From Bacteroidales bacterium (GTDB taxonomy: Bacteria > Bacteroidota > Bacteroidia > Bacteroidales > Muribaculaceae), in contig JAAVGQ010000136.1 in assembly GCA_014800105.1 (NCBI GenBank), positions 1-6,367 of the forward strand: 6,367 nucleotides of DNA, in the 5' to 3' direction. A program made the position numbers and the translations under genes. Under the pieces are notes generated by a model. The model had not been told where the DNA came from, did no database searches, and saw only the letters and a program-made list of their open reading frames with translations. The first letter of the stretch is position 1. Each line of letters starts with the position of its first letter. Positions 1 to 6,367 of this stretch are shown piece after piece.

Positions 1-80
1 AGAATCTGCGGTATGATTACACCTGTCAAAAGAATGCTAATCCCAAGGGAGATAATTATGTTGGCCAGCCAAAGCTCCAT
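1..80 (-). CDS. N-terminus of a membrane protein, possibly a MraY/WecA-family sugar-phosphate transferase (partial)
   Basis: An ATG on the minus strand at 80-78 opens a frame that runs off the left edge after 26 codons plus two bases. The peptide starts MELWLANIIISLGISILL and continues TGVIIPQIL, which is a single hydrophobic transmembrane stretch with no charged residues after position 2. From memory, the I/L-rich helix ending in an LTG(V/I)IIPxIL pattern resembles the first helix of Bacteroidales MraY/WecA-like enzymes, which transfer a sugar phosphate onto undecaprenyl phosphate at the inner membrane for cell-surface glycan synthesis. No catalytic motif is in view, so this family call is only a suggestion. 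The start is supported by a good Bacteroides-type promoter 39 bases upstream and by the A-rich leader without a Shine-Dalgarno sequence. It follows secDF on the same strand but is separated from it by a terminator, so it is probably an independent transcript. Confidence 0.5.
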   Translation of the reverse strand, partial: MELWLANIIISLGISILLTGVIIPQI

Positions 81-118
81 ATTTAGTTAATTTAGTTTTA
101 CGCTTTTGTGCGTATCGG

Positions 119-150
119 CAAAGTTAACGAATTTATCTTTCCCTAACAAA
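119..150 (-). promoter_or_regulatory. Bacteroidota-type promoter for the partial gene at 1-80
   Basis: Read on the minus strand, TTTG (150-147) is followed by a 20-base spacer and TAACTTTG (126-119). This matches the known Bacteroides primary sigma factor consensus of TTG, about 19-21 bases, then TAnnTTTG. Transcription would start near 112, giving a leader of roughly 30 bases before the ATG at 80. The site lies downstream of the secDF terminator, which fits an independent transcription unit. Confidence 0.7.
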
Positions 151-258
151 TTAAATGTGACGTTTGAATCAATTTGAACCATGTTGTATAGCATAATTCA
201 TGGGAGTTGTGTTTTCTCAATCTTTTTCATTGTTAGGGGAGGTGAGAGGTGTAAAATG

Positions 259-293
259 AAAGTCGCGTTTCCGTGGGATGGAAACGCGACTTT
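259..293 (-). terminator. Strong terminator hairpin after secDF
   Basis: The arms 259-272 and 280-293 are perfect 14-base reverse complements (AAAGTCGCGTTTCC and its partner) around a 7-base loop. On the minus strand the stem ends in CTTT followed by CATTTT, a short and interrupted U tract. The hairpin starts 52 bases past the secDF stop codon and sits before the promoter of the next gene. The opposite strand could also form it, but no plus-strand gene ends here. Confidence 0.8.
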
Positions 294-307
294 AAAGTTT
301 TATCGGA

Positions 308-333
308 TTCAAGGCAGAGTCACTCTGCTTGAA
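308..333 (-). terminator. Second hairpin in the secDF 3' untranslated region
   Basis: TTCAAG (308-313) and CAGAG (315-319) pair with CTCTG (323-327) and CTTGAA (328-333) around a TCA loop, giving an 11-bp stem with one bulged G at 314. It begins 12 bases after the secDF stop. On the minus strand no good U tract follows it, so it is more likely an RNA-stabilising 3' hairpin, or part of a tandem terminator with 259-293, than a terminator alone. Confidence 0.5.
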
Positions 334-345
334 TTTGATTCAGGA

Positions 346-3243
346 TTATTTCTTTTCCTCACCGCCGATTCCCTTACGACCTACGAGGTAAGCAACGGGA
401 GTGGCAATGAACAGGGTAGAGAGTGTACCGGTTATTACACCGAAGAGCATTGCGAATACGAAACTGCGGATGGCATCACCACCGAGGATGAAGATGCAGA
501 GCAGTACGAGCAATGTTGATGCAGAAGTCATGATAGTACGACCGAGGGTTGAGTTGAGTGACTTGTTGATTGTGGTGAAGAAGTCCTGCTTGGGATAAAG
601 CTGGATGTTTTCACGAACGCGGTCAAACACAACCACGGTATCATTAATCTGGTAACCGATAATGGTCAGGATTGCTGCAATGAATGTCTGGTCAACCTCC
701 ATTGAGAAGGGAAGGAAGTCGTAGCCGATTGAGTAGATACCCACGATTGTGAAGGCTGTGAAGGCTACGGCAGCGAGAGCACCGAGAGAGAACGCGATGT
801 TGCGGAAACGCAGGAGGATGTAGAGAAACATTGCGATGAGTGACAGCGTTACGGCAATGTAAGCAGCTGAACGCATGTCGTCAGCTACAGTCGGTCCTAC
901 AGTCTGAGAGCTGAGTATACCCTTGGTGTCATCGAGGGTTGAGAACTGGTCGATGCTCATGTTGCCGATGAGGTTCATGCCCTTGAGTGTATCGTAGAGC
1001 TTCTGAGTGATTTCAGCGTCGATAGCTTCAGCGCTTTCTTCAGCATCAATCTTGTAGTTGGTTGATACGCGCACCTGGTTCTGCTCCATGATGTTGATGA
1101 CGCTGAGTGAAGAACCGTCGAACTGGTTGCTGAGAGCATCCTTGATTGCAACGGGGTCAGCAGCTGTCTCACACTTGATGATATAGTTGCGGCCACCTGA
1201 GAAGTCGATGCCGGGGTTGAGACCGCGAACAGCGAATGAAACGATTACAATCACGATGAAACCGATCACGATAGCAAGCGCCTTCTTGCTCTGGCCAAGG
1301 AAGTTGTAGTTGCTGCTTACAAACATCTTGCGAGAGAGGGAAGTGCTGAATGTGAGTGCCTGGAATGCCTTGCTCTTAGCGCCGAGGATAAAGACGATTC
1401 GAGTTAAGTAAACGGCGGTGAAGAATGAGCAGATGATACCGATGATGAGGGTGGTAGCGAAGCCCTTGATGGGGCCTGTACCGAAGTAGAGGAGGATTAC
1501 ACCGGTGATGATCGAAGTCAAGTTAGAGTCAAAGATTGCTGAGAATGCATTTGAGTAACCGTCAGCGATAGCGGTGCGAACACCCTTGCCGGCGCGAAGC
1601 TCTTCCTTGGTGCGCTCGAAGATGAGCACGTTAGCGTCAACTGCCATACCGAGAGCGAGCACGATACCTGCGATACCTGAGAGGGTAAGCACTGCCTGGA
1701 ATGATGAGAGGATACCAACGGTGAAGAAGAGGTTGAACACGAGGCCGAGGTTAGCAACGAGGCCGGGAATCCAACCATAAATGCAAATCATGAAAATCAT
1801 GAGAAGCACGAGCGCTACGATGAACGACATGATGCCGTCGTCAATAGACTGCTGGCCGAGTGAGGGACCCACGGTCATGCTGCTTATGATGTCAATCTTG
1901 AAGTCCATTTTACCGCTCTTGAGAACGTTAGCAAGGTCCTGAGCTTCCTGAACGGTGAAACGACCGGTGATCTGTGAAGAACCACCTTCGATAGCGCCGT
2001 TAACGTTGGGGGCTGAGTAAACAACGTCGTCAAGAACGATAGCGATGGGGTAGTTGATATTGTTGCCTGTAATCTTAGCCCATTGCTTTGCGCCGTTGTT
2101 GTCCATGCGCATTGAAACGTATGAACCCATGCCGCCGGTAGCGTCGTAGTCGGCAACGGCATTTACAACCACGCGACCGTCGAGAGCCGGGCGACCTTCA
2201 TTGGTCTTGAGGGCATAGAGCTCATAGAAGTCAACGTTGTTCTTGTCAGTGATAGGCTTGTTGGCCCAGCGGAAGGCAACTTCGTTACCGAAGTAGTTTG
2301 CAGCCTCGGGGGTGTGGAGGAGAGAGTCAACCATGTGACGGTTGTTGGCGGTAGCGAAACCTACAACTGCGGGACCGTTAAGACCAATATTGAGGTAGTC
2401 ACCGATACCCTTGTTGTCATAGTTGCCGCTCTGGCGCTGTACGTTGGTGAGAGCTTTGAGCTTGCCAACGTATTCGGGAGCCTTAGCTTGGAAAGATTCG
2501 TAGAATTCGAGGTTAGCTGAACGTTTGATGAGCTCAGTCATGCGCTGCTGGTCTTTAACGCCGGGGAGCTCAAGCAGAATTTGACCGTCGCGACCCTTGA
2601 GCACCTGGATGTTGGGTGATACAACACCGAATGCGTCGATACGGTTGCGGAGAACGTTCATCGCTGAGTTGTTAACGCGGTTCACAACTTCTTCCTTAAG
2701 GCGGTCAACAGCCTTAGAGTCGTTGTCGCCTGCCTGCACGATGTTAGGGAACACTACAGCAAGGTCAGCGAGGCGGTCCTTACCTTCAGCAACGCGATAC
2801 TGCTCAACGAAAGTGCCTACGAAGTCGTCGGTCTTGTGGGCCTTATAAAGAGAATCAGTAACAGCGACCGCGCGGTCAAATGACGCGTCCTTGCCATCAA
2901 CTTTCATGGCACGGAGAATGTCGGGCATTGACACCTGGAGGGTAACGTTCATACCACCCTTGAGGTCAAGACCGAGGCCGATACCCCATTTCTGTACTTC
3001 GTTGTAGTTGTAGCCCAACCATACAGGAGTCTTGGCGATTGAATCCATGAAGTTCTTGCGGGCTGACTTGTAGACGTCGGAGTTCTCGTTACCCTGGCCG
3101 GCTATAGACAGTGCATAAGTGTCAGCTTTCTTGTCAAAATGATTGGTGACAATCGAGAAAGACAAGTAGAAAACACACACGATCACTAAGAAAATAGCAA
3201 TAACACCGGCAACGATGCTTCCTAATGTTCCTTTGCTTTGCAT
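346..3243 (-). CDS. secDF: Fused protein-export membrane protein SecD/SecF
   Basis: This 965-residue protein is the fused accessory subunit of the Sec translocon. It uses the proton gradient to help pull exported proteins out of SecYEG on the periplasmic side. Residues 1 to about 640 are SecD: a first membrane helix (about 10-32), the GLDLKGG motif (91-97), the large periplasmic region with RNRIDAFGV (199-207) and LLELPGV (223-229), then helices 2-6 (about 470-620) with GMAVDANVLIFERTKEE (532-548). SecF follows from about 655: helix 7, GIDFSGG (678-684), a periplasmic loop, and helices 8-12 with GYQINDTVVVFDRVREN (863-879). By family comparison, D536, D868 and R902 should be the proton-path residues. 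The length and the fusion are normal for Bacteroidota. The ATG at 3243 is placed directly before the first helix, has a matching promoter, and lacks a Shine-Dalgarno sequence. The stop is TAA at 348-346. No truncation or frameshift is seen. Confidence 0.97.
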   Translation of the reverse strand: MQSKGTLGSIVAGVIAIFLVIVCVFYLSFSIVTNHFDKKADTYALSIAGQGNENSDVYKSARKNFMDSIAKTPVWLGYNYNEVQKWGIGLGLDLKGGMNVTLQVSMPDILRAMKVDGKDASFDRAVAVTDSLYKAHKTDDFVGTFVEQYRVAEGKDRLADLAVVFPNIVQAGDNDSKAVDRLKEEVVNRVNNSAMNVLRNRIDAFGVVSPNIQVLKGRDGQILLELPGVKDQQRMTELIKRSANLEFYESFQAKAPEYVGKLKALTNVQRQSGNYDNKGIGDYLNIGLNGPAVVGFATANNRHMVDSLLHTPEAANYFGNEVAFRWANKPITDKNNVDFYELYALKTNEGRPALDGRVVVNAVADYDATGGMGSYVSMRMDNNGAKQWAKITGNNINYPIAIVLDDVVYSAPNVNGAIEGGSSQITGRFTVQEAQDLANVLKSGKMDFKIDIISSMTVGPSLGQQSIDDGIMSFIVALVLLMIFMICIYGWIPGLVANLGLVFNLFFTVGILSSFQAVLTLSGIAGIVLALGMAVDANVLIFERTKEELRAGKGVRTAIADGYSNAFSAIFDSNLTSIITGVILLYFGTGPIKGFATTLIIGIICSFFTAVYLTRIVFILGAKSKAFQALTFSTSLSRKMFVSSNYNFLGQSKKALAIVIGFIVIVIVSFAVRGLNPGIDFSGGRNYIIKCETAADPVAIKDALSNQFDGSSLSVINIMEQNQVRVSTNYKIDAEESAEAIDAEITQKLYDTLKGMNLIGNMSIDQFSTLDDTKGILSSQTVGPTVADDMRSAAYIAVTLSLIAMFLYILLRFRNIAFSLGALAAVAFTAFTIVGIYSIGYDFLPFSMEVDQTFIAAILTIIGYQINDTVVVFDRVRENIQLYPKQDFFTTINKSLNSTLGRTIMTSASTLLVLLCIFILGGDAIRSFVFAMLFGVITGTLSTLFIATPVAYLVGRKGIGGEEKK

Positions 3244-3293
3244 GTGAAAGATTAGTTATTAAATTGATTATTTATTGAATTTTAACTCTTTAG

Positions 3294-3307
3294 ACCCGTA
3301 CACGGGT
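3294..3307 (-). promoter_or_regulatory. Small hairpin near the 5' end of the secDF mRNA
   Basis: On the minus strand ACCCG, UGUA and CGGGU form a 5-bp GC-rich stem with a four-base loop. It lies about 5 bases inside the predicted transcript start (near 3311-3312) and about 50 bases before the ATG. It stands out as GC-rich in an AT-rich leader. A 5' stabilising hairpin is the simplest reading, and a regulatory role is unproven. Confidence 0.35.
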
Positions 3308-3317
3308 TTTCAGCTTG

Positions 3318-3349
3318 CAAATATACGCAAAAAATGACAAAAGCAAAAA
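3318..3349 (-). promoter_or_regulatory. Bacteroidota-type promoter for secDF
   Basis: Read on the minus strand, TTTTTG (3349-3344) is followed by 18 bases and TATATTTG (3325-3318), an exact match to the TAnnTTTG -7 box. The spacing is one base shorter than the usual 19-21. Predicted transcription starts near 3311, leaving an AT-rich leader of about 68 bases without a Shine-Dalgarno sequence, as is common in this phylum. Confidence 0.65.
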
Positions 3350-3381
3350 TAAAAGTCATATAGAGTGTTAAAACCGCGCTT

Positions 3382-3443
3382 ATTACAACGGTTTTCAGCT
3401 GTTTTATAATCGGTATCCTACACCTTGACAAAGCTGTTGTAAT
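3382..3443. repeat. 8-bp inverted repeat, ATTACAAC / GTTGTAAT, with a 46-base gap
   Basis: ATTACAAC at 3382-3389 is the exact reverse complement of GTTGTAAT at 3436-3443. The right arm falls within the spacer of the weak candidate susC promoter at 3425-3454. The layout would suit paired operator half-sites or a long-range RNA stem. A match of this length in AT-rich DNA can also arise by chance. Confidence 0.35.
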
Positions 3444-3454
3444 TGTTTTTTTTG
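3425..3454 (+). promoter_or_regulatory. Weak candidate promoter for the SusC-like gene
   Basis: TTG at 3425-3427 is followed by 19 bases and TTTTTTTG at 3447-3454, which matches the Bacteroides -7 box TAnnTTTG except for T in place of A at position 2. No better match was found by eye between 3361 and 3651. Transcription would begin near 3461 and give a leader of about 190 bases that includes the hairpin at 3496-3531. The T run makes a chance match easy, so this is tentative. Confidence 0.25.
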
Positions 3455-3492
3455 AGCATCGCTTGTGGCGAAGCGCTTTTTCCTCAGAAAAA
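3447..3492 (+). promoter_or_regulatory. Nested hairpin in the susC upstream region
   Basis: The outer arms TTTTTTTGAG (3447-3456) and CTCAGAAAAA (3483-3492) pair over 10 positions with one T/G wobble. Inside, CGCTT (3460-3464) pairs with AAGCG (3471-3475) around a 6-base loop and is followed by CTTTTT. The wobble works only in plus-strand RNA (it becomes A/C on the other strand), which weakly favours a plus-strand transcript. The inner stem followed by U5 could act as a weak attenuator. The outer arm overlaps the candidate -7 box, so both readings cannot be right for a transcript starting at 3461. Confidence 0.4.
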
Positions 3493-3495
3493 TCA

Positions 3496-3531
3496 TTTAA
3501 AAATTTTCCACGCAAGTGAACAATTTTTAAA
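3496..3531 (+). promoter_or_regulatory. Hairpin with a 10-bp perfect stem and a GCAA tetraloop
   Basis: TTTAAAAATT (3496-3505) and AATTTTTAAA (3522-3531) are perfect reverse complements. After a 3-by-3 internal loop, CAC (3509-3511) and GTG (3516-3518) close a GCAA tetraloop, a stable GNRA-type loop that exists only in the plus-strand RNA. It begins three bases after the nested hairpin at 3447-3492. A structured leader upstream of the receptor, a small RNA end, or a copy of a dispersed palindromic element are the options. Confidence 0.45.
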
Positions 3532-3617
3532 CGTCGTTTGTAATAGTTAAAGTTAATCTCTCTCTCACGAAACTTTCTCCACACGCCATGATAACCCAAT
3601 ACCTTAAGAATTAAATA

Positions 3618-3640
3618 ACTAACTAATATCACTAACTAAT
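3618..3640 (+). repeat. Two direct copies of ACTAACTAAT just before the SusC-like start
   Basis: ACTAACTAAT occurs at 3618-3627 and again at 3631-3640, separated by ATC. The second copy ends 11 bases before the ATG. No Shine-Dalgarno sequence is present, and AT-rich unstructured leaders of this kind are typical for translation starts in Bacteroidota. The repeat may simply reflect that bias or slippage. Confidence 0.5.
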
Positions 3641-3651
3641 CAATTTACTCG

Positions 3652-6367
3652 ATGAAGCAATTCGCAATCCGAATCACTCAAAAGATTCTCATGACGATGG
3701 CGTGCTTAATGGTAACTTGCGGCGCAATGGCCCAGGTTACTGTCACCGGTACCGTTGTTGATCCCGACGGCGAGCCGATGATCGCAGCCACAGTGCTCGA
3801 AAAGGGTACAAGTAATGGTGTTGCAACTGATTTCGATGGAAACTTCACTATCACGGTTGCCAATCCTGATGCTACTCTGGTTTTCTCTTACGTGGGTTTC
3901 TCAAGCCAGGAAGTTGCGCTCAACGGGCGCACTGACATCAAGGTAGTTCTTGACTACAGTGCTGTGATGCTCAATGAGGTAGTAGCAATCGGTTACGGTA
4001 CTGTCAAGAAATCAGACGCTACCGGTTCAGTGGCAATCGTGAAGCCTGACGAAATTGAGGCCGGTATCGCTACTTCAGTTCAGGATATGCTCGTGGGATA
4101 GACACCGGGCGTTATCGTAACAACCAGCGGTGGTCCTGAAGGGGCGGCTAACATCCGCATCCGTGGTGGTTCTTCACTTTCAGCGTCCAACGATCCTCTA
4201 ATCGTTGTTGACGGTGTCCCCTTGAGCAATGACGGCGTGCAGGGCATGAGTAACCCCCTTGCCATGATCAACCCTGAATCCATCGAGTCAATGACAATTC
4301 TTAAGGATGCATCAGCGACAGCAATCTACGGTTCACGTGCATCAAACGGTGTAATTATCATTACCACCAAGAAAGGAGCGAGCGGTACACCCACGCTGAC
4401 CTTCAATGCTAACTTCTATGTTGACCAGGCTGCTAAAATCTGGGATGTTCCCAACGCAGGCGAGTTTGCTGATCTTGTAAAGAAATACTACGGCGCTGAC
4501 TCTAACGCCTATGCTAAGCTTGGACAGGCTGATACTGACTGGCAGCGCGAAATCCTCCGTACTACATTCTCAAGCGATTATGCACTGAGCATCGCCGGCA
4601 AGGCTCACGACTGGCTTCCTTACCGATTCTCTCTTTCCTATACAAACAGCAACGGTATTCTCAAGGATTCAAGCATGGACCGCGTGACATTCGGCATGAA
4701 TCTTTCACCCAAGTTCTTTGACGACCACCTGTCAGTTAACGCTAATGCCAAGGGTTACTATCTGCGCAACCAGTTCGTGAACAATCCCATTGGTTCAGCA
4801 CTTTCATTTGATCCCACAGCTCCTGTCTATAAGTATTATCCCGTTGTTGCGGGAAACAGCGGCCAGACCCAACTATATAACGGCTATTATGGAATAATTG
4901 ATGCTAACGGTAAGCTTGACCAGAACTCTAACGTCAATCCCATGGCAACCATTAAGGATCGCCGCGATATTGCTGACGTCCTGCGTTCTAACGGCAATCT
5001 CCAGCTCGATTACTCATTCCATTTCCTCCCCGAGCTCCATGCCAACCTCAACCTCGGTTACGACATTTCACGCTCAAGCGAGGATATCGCGGTTGCCCAG
5101 AACACTGTAACCTCCTGGCTTAACCACAACAAGACCGGTGCCGGTTACGAGAACCACATCTACCAGTTCCGTTCCAACACTCTTCTTGATTTCTACCTTA
5201 ACTACCGCAAGGACTTTGAAAAGATTCAGTCTAACCTTGACGCAACTGCCGGTTACTCATGGCAGCGGTTTGCCGGCAATGGATGGCACTATGGTGCTGA
5301 TTCGGAGGCTGACCGCCAGACAACCATCGGTTACTATAACCCCACCTACGATGCAAATCGCGGCGGTTACGTTCTTAATACCAACCCTGAGACCGCAGCT
5401 CTCATCGGCAAGAATTACAAAGATGATGAGATTGATCCCTCAGGCAACTTCCACTGGAAGAATCACCTCCAGCTGCTCTCTTTCTTCGGTCGTGTAAACT
5501 ATACCTTCAAGGATCGCTATCTTGCAACTGTTACCGTCCGTGGTGACGCTACCTCGCGCTTCGCGCCCAAGAACCGTTGGGGCGTATTCCCCGCCGTGGC
5601 CCTCGGCTGGCGCATCAGCGAGGAACATTTTATGGACAGCGCCCGTGGCTGGCTCTCAGACCTGAAACTCCGCCTGGGTTACGGTGTTACCGGCCAGCAG
5701 GAAGTGGGGTCTACCTGTAACTACCTCCCCATGTACTCAATCGCCTCCCCCGGTTCCTACTATCCCACTGTTGTTAACGGCCACACGGTGTATGTTTCTC
5801 CCTACTATCTCATGGGTTACAACCCTGACCTGAAGTGGGAGTCAACAGCAACCTGGAACGCTGCGTTTGACTTCGGTTTCCTCAATAACCGCATTACCGG
5901 TAGTGTTGAAGCTTACCTCCGCAAGACTACTGACCTCCAGAGTTTCGTGACCGTTGCTGCCGGTTCTTCTACCACCAACGAGCTCTACATGAACATTGGT
6001 TCTCTTGAAAACTATGGTGTTGAATTCAATATTACCGCCCGTCCCGTGGTTACCAACGACTTCAACTGGACAGTAAGCTACAACGTGGGCTGGAACCACA
6101 GCGAGATTACGTCACTCTACGATGACAACGCGATTATCCCCACCGGCGGAATCTCAGGTGGTAACGGTAACACCGTCCAGGGACAGCGCGTGGGTTACGC
6201 ACCTTACACTTTCCGCCTCTATCAGCAGGTATATGACAAGGATGGTCTACCCATCGCAGGTCTCTATGTTGACCAGAATGGTGACGGCCAGATTAACGAT
6301 GCCGATCTCGTGATGAAGCATGACCGCGCACCCAAGGTGACAATGTCAATGAGCAACAACTTCCGCT
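3652..6367 (+). pseudogene. SusC/RagA-family TonB-dependent outer-membrane receptor, interrupted by an in-frame TAG and cut by the right edge
   Basis: SusC-type receptors import glycans or other large nutrients across the outer membrane together with a SusD lipoprotein lid. The start MKQFAIRITQ leads into a signal peptide, with likely cleavage after A27 (AMA/Q). Next come a carboxypeptidase-regulatory-like domain (about 29-105), the SusC hallmark VVAIGYGTVKKSD (110-122), and the plug with IRIRGG (168-173), LIVVDGVP (183-190) and ILKDASATAIYGSRASNG (215-232). The beta-barrel follows, with NPDLKWE-type and DQNGDGQIND (874-883) segments. Counting the stop, 905 codons are visible, and about 100 more are expected. 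Codon 150 is TAG where the family has LVG(Q/K/R)xPGV. Downstream of it the frame is intact for 755 codons. Without readthrough only a 149-residue exported fragment is made, and any internal restart would lack the signal peptide. A SusD partner would be expected beyond the right edge. No regulator or STN domain is seen, so the substrate is unknown. Confidence 0.88.
4099..4101 (+). other. In-frame amber codon TAG in the receptor plug domain
   Basis: The local reading is ATG CTC GTG GGA TAG ACA CCG GGC, translating to MLVG-stop-TPG. The expected residue is glutamine, and CAG to TAG is a single C-to-T change. The visible receptor frame uses about 26 CAG and 3 CAA codons but only this one TAG, and secDF contains no in-frame TAG, which argues against genome-wide recoding. 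Confidence 0.9.

Larger units (their letters stand above)
3244..3651. other. Divergent intergenic region between secDF and the SusC-like receptor
   Basis: These 408 bases carry no gene I can support. The secDF side (3244-3350) holds its leader and promoter. The middle (3380-3531) holds an 8-bp inverted repeat with a 46-base gap and two consecutive hairpins. The susC side (3532-3651) is an AT-rich leader with a short tandem repeat. An open frame of 116 codons exists on the minus strand (3632-3282), but it spans both promoter areas and shows no recognisable domain. No tRNA, insertion sequence or regulator gene is visible. The region is unusually long and structured for two promoters alone, so a leader RNA or small RNA is possible. 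Confidence 0.6.

Noticed and set aside
181..519. Plus-strand 112-codon open frame starting MLYSIIHG
   Set aside because: It runs through the secDF terminator hairpins and ends antisense to the secDF coding region. Its second half is low-complexity E/D-rich sequence, as expected from a shadow frame, and no promoter was seen.
346..3243. Several shorter open frames inside secDF on both strands
   Set aside because: They overlap a complete, conserved 965-codon gene in other frames, and their translations show no domains.
4080..6313. Overlapping open frames within the receptor gene on both strands
   Set aside because: They are shadows of the conserved SusC-like frame, are rich in S/T/R runs, and have no recognisable domains.
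3652..6367. Genome-wide reassignment of TAG to glutamine in this organism
   Set aside because: Only one TAG occurs in roughly 1,870 visible coding positions while about 26 CAG codons are used in the receptor alone, and secDF has none. A single mutation explains the data better, although a suppressor tRNA cannot be excluded from this window.
4102..6367. Translation restart producing a functional second half of the receptor
   Set aside because: The next in-frame ATG codons (such as at 4246) lie within the plug and would give a protein without a signal peptide, so it could not reach the outer membrane.
1..6367. tRNA or rRNA genes, CRISPR arrays, insertion sequences or phage genes
   Set aside because: No cloverleaf-like gene, regularly spaced repeat, transposase motif or terminal inverted repeat with target duplication was found by reading both strands.

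Overview
The window looks like chromosomal DNA from a member of the Bacteroidota, most likely the order Bacteroidales. Three things support this: a single fused SecD-SecF protein, a SusC/RagA-type outer-membrane TonB-dependent receptor, and promoters of the Bacteroides type (TTTG or TTG, about 18-20 bases, then TAnnTTTG) with no Shine-Dalgarno sequence before the starts. A gut Bacteroidales such as Muribaculaceae would fit the protein style, but I cannot prove the family from this sequence.

Layout from left to right. Bases 1-80 hold the first 26 codons of a minus-strand membrane-protein gene that runs off the left edge. Its own promoter lies at 119-150. Bases 259-333 carry two hairpins, one of them a perfect 14-bp stem, which end the transcript of the next gene. 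Bases 346-3243 (minus) are a complete 965-residue secDF, the membrane motor subunit that helps the Sec translocon pull proteins across the inner membrane. Its promoter lies at 3318-3349. Bases 3244-3651 are a 408-base divergent intergenic region, AT-rich and full of inverted repeats. From 3652 to the right edge (plus) runs a SusC-like receptor that is open to the end of the window except for one in-frame TAG at 4099-4101.

The main point of interest is that TAG. It replaces what should be a glutamine codon (one C-to-T change from CAG) inside the plug domain. The reading frame on both sides is intact and well conserved for about 900 codons, with no frameshift and no second stop. It is either a very recent nonsense mutation (pseudogene or strain polymorphism), a base-calling error, or a codon read through by a suppressor tRNA. 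Secondary interest lies in the 408-base divergent region. It holds nested plus-strand hairpins and an 8-bp inverted repeat that overlaps a weak candidate susC promoter, suggesting a regulated or structured leader.

The genes do not form one operon. secDF and the receptor are divergently transcribed and functionally linked only in that SusC-type receptors reach the outer membrane after Sec-dependent export. I see no convincing new multi-gene system in this window.
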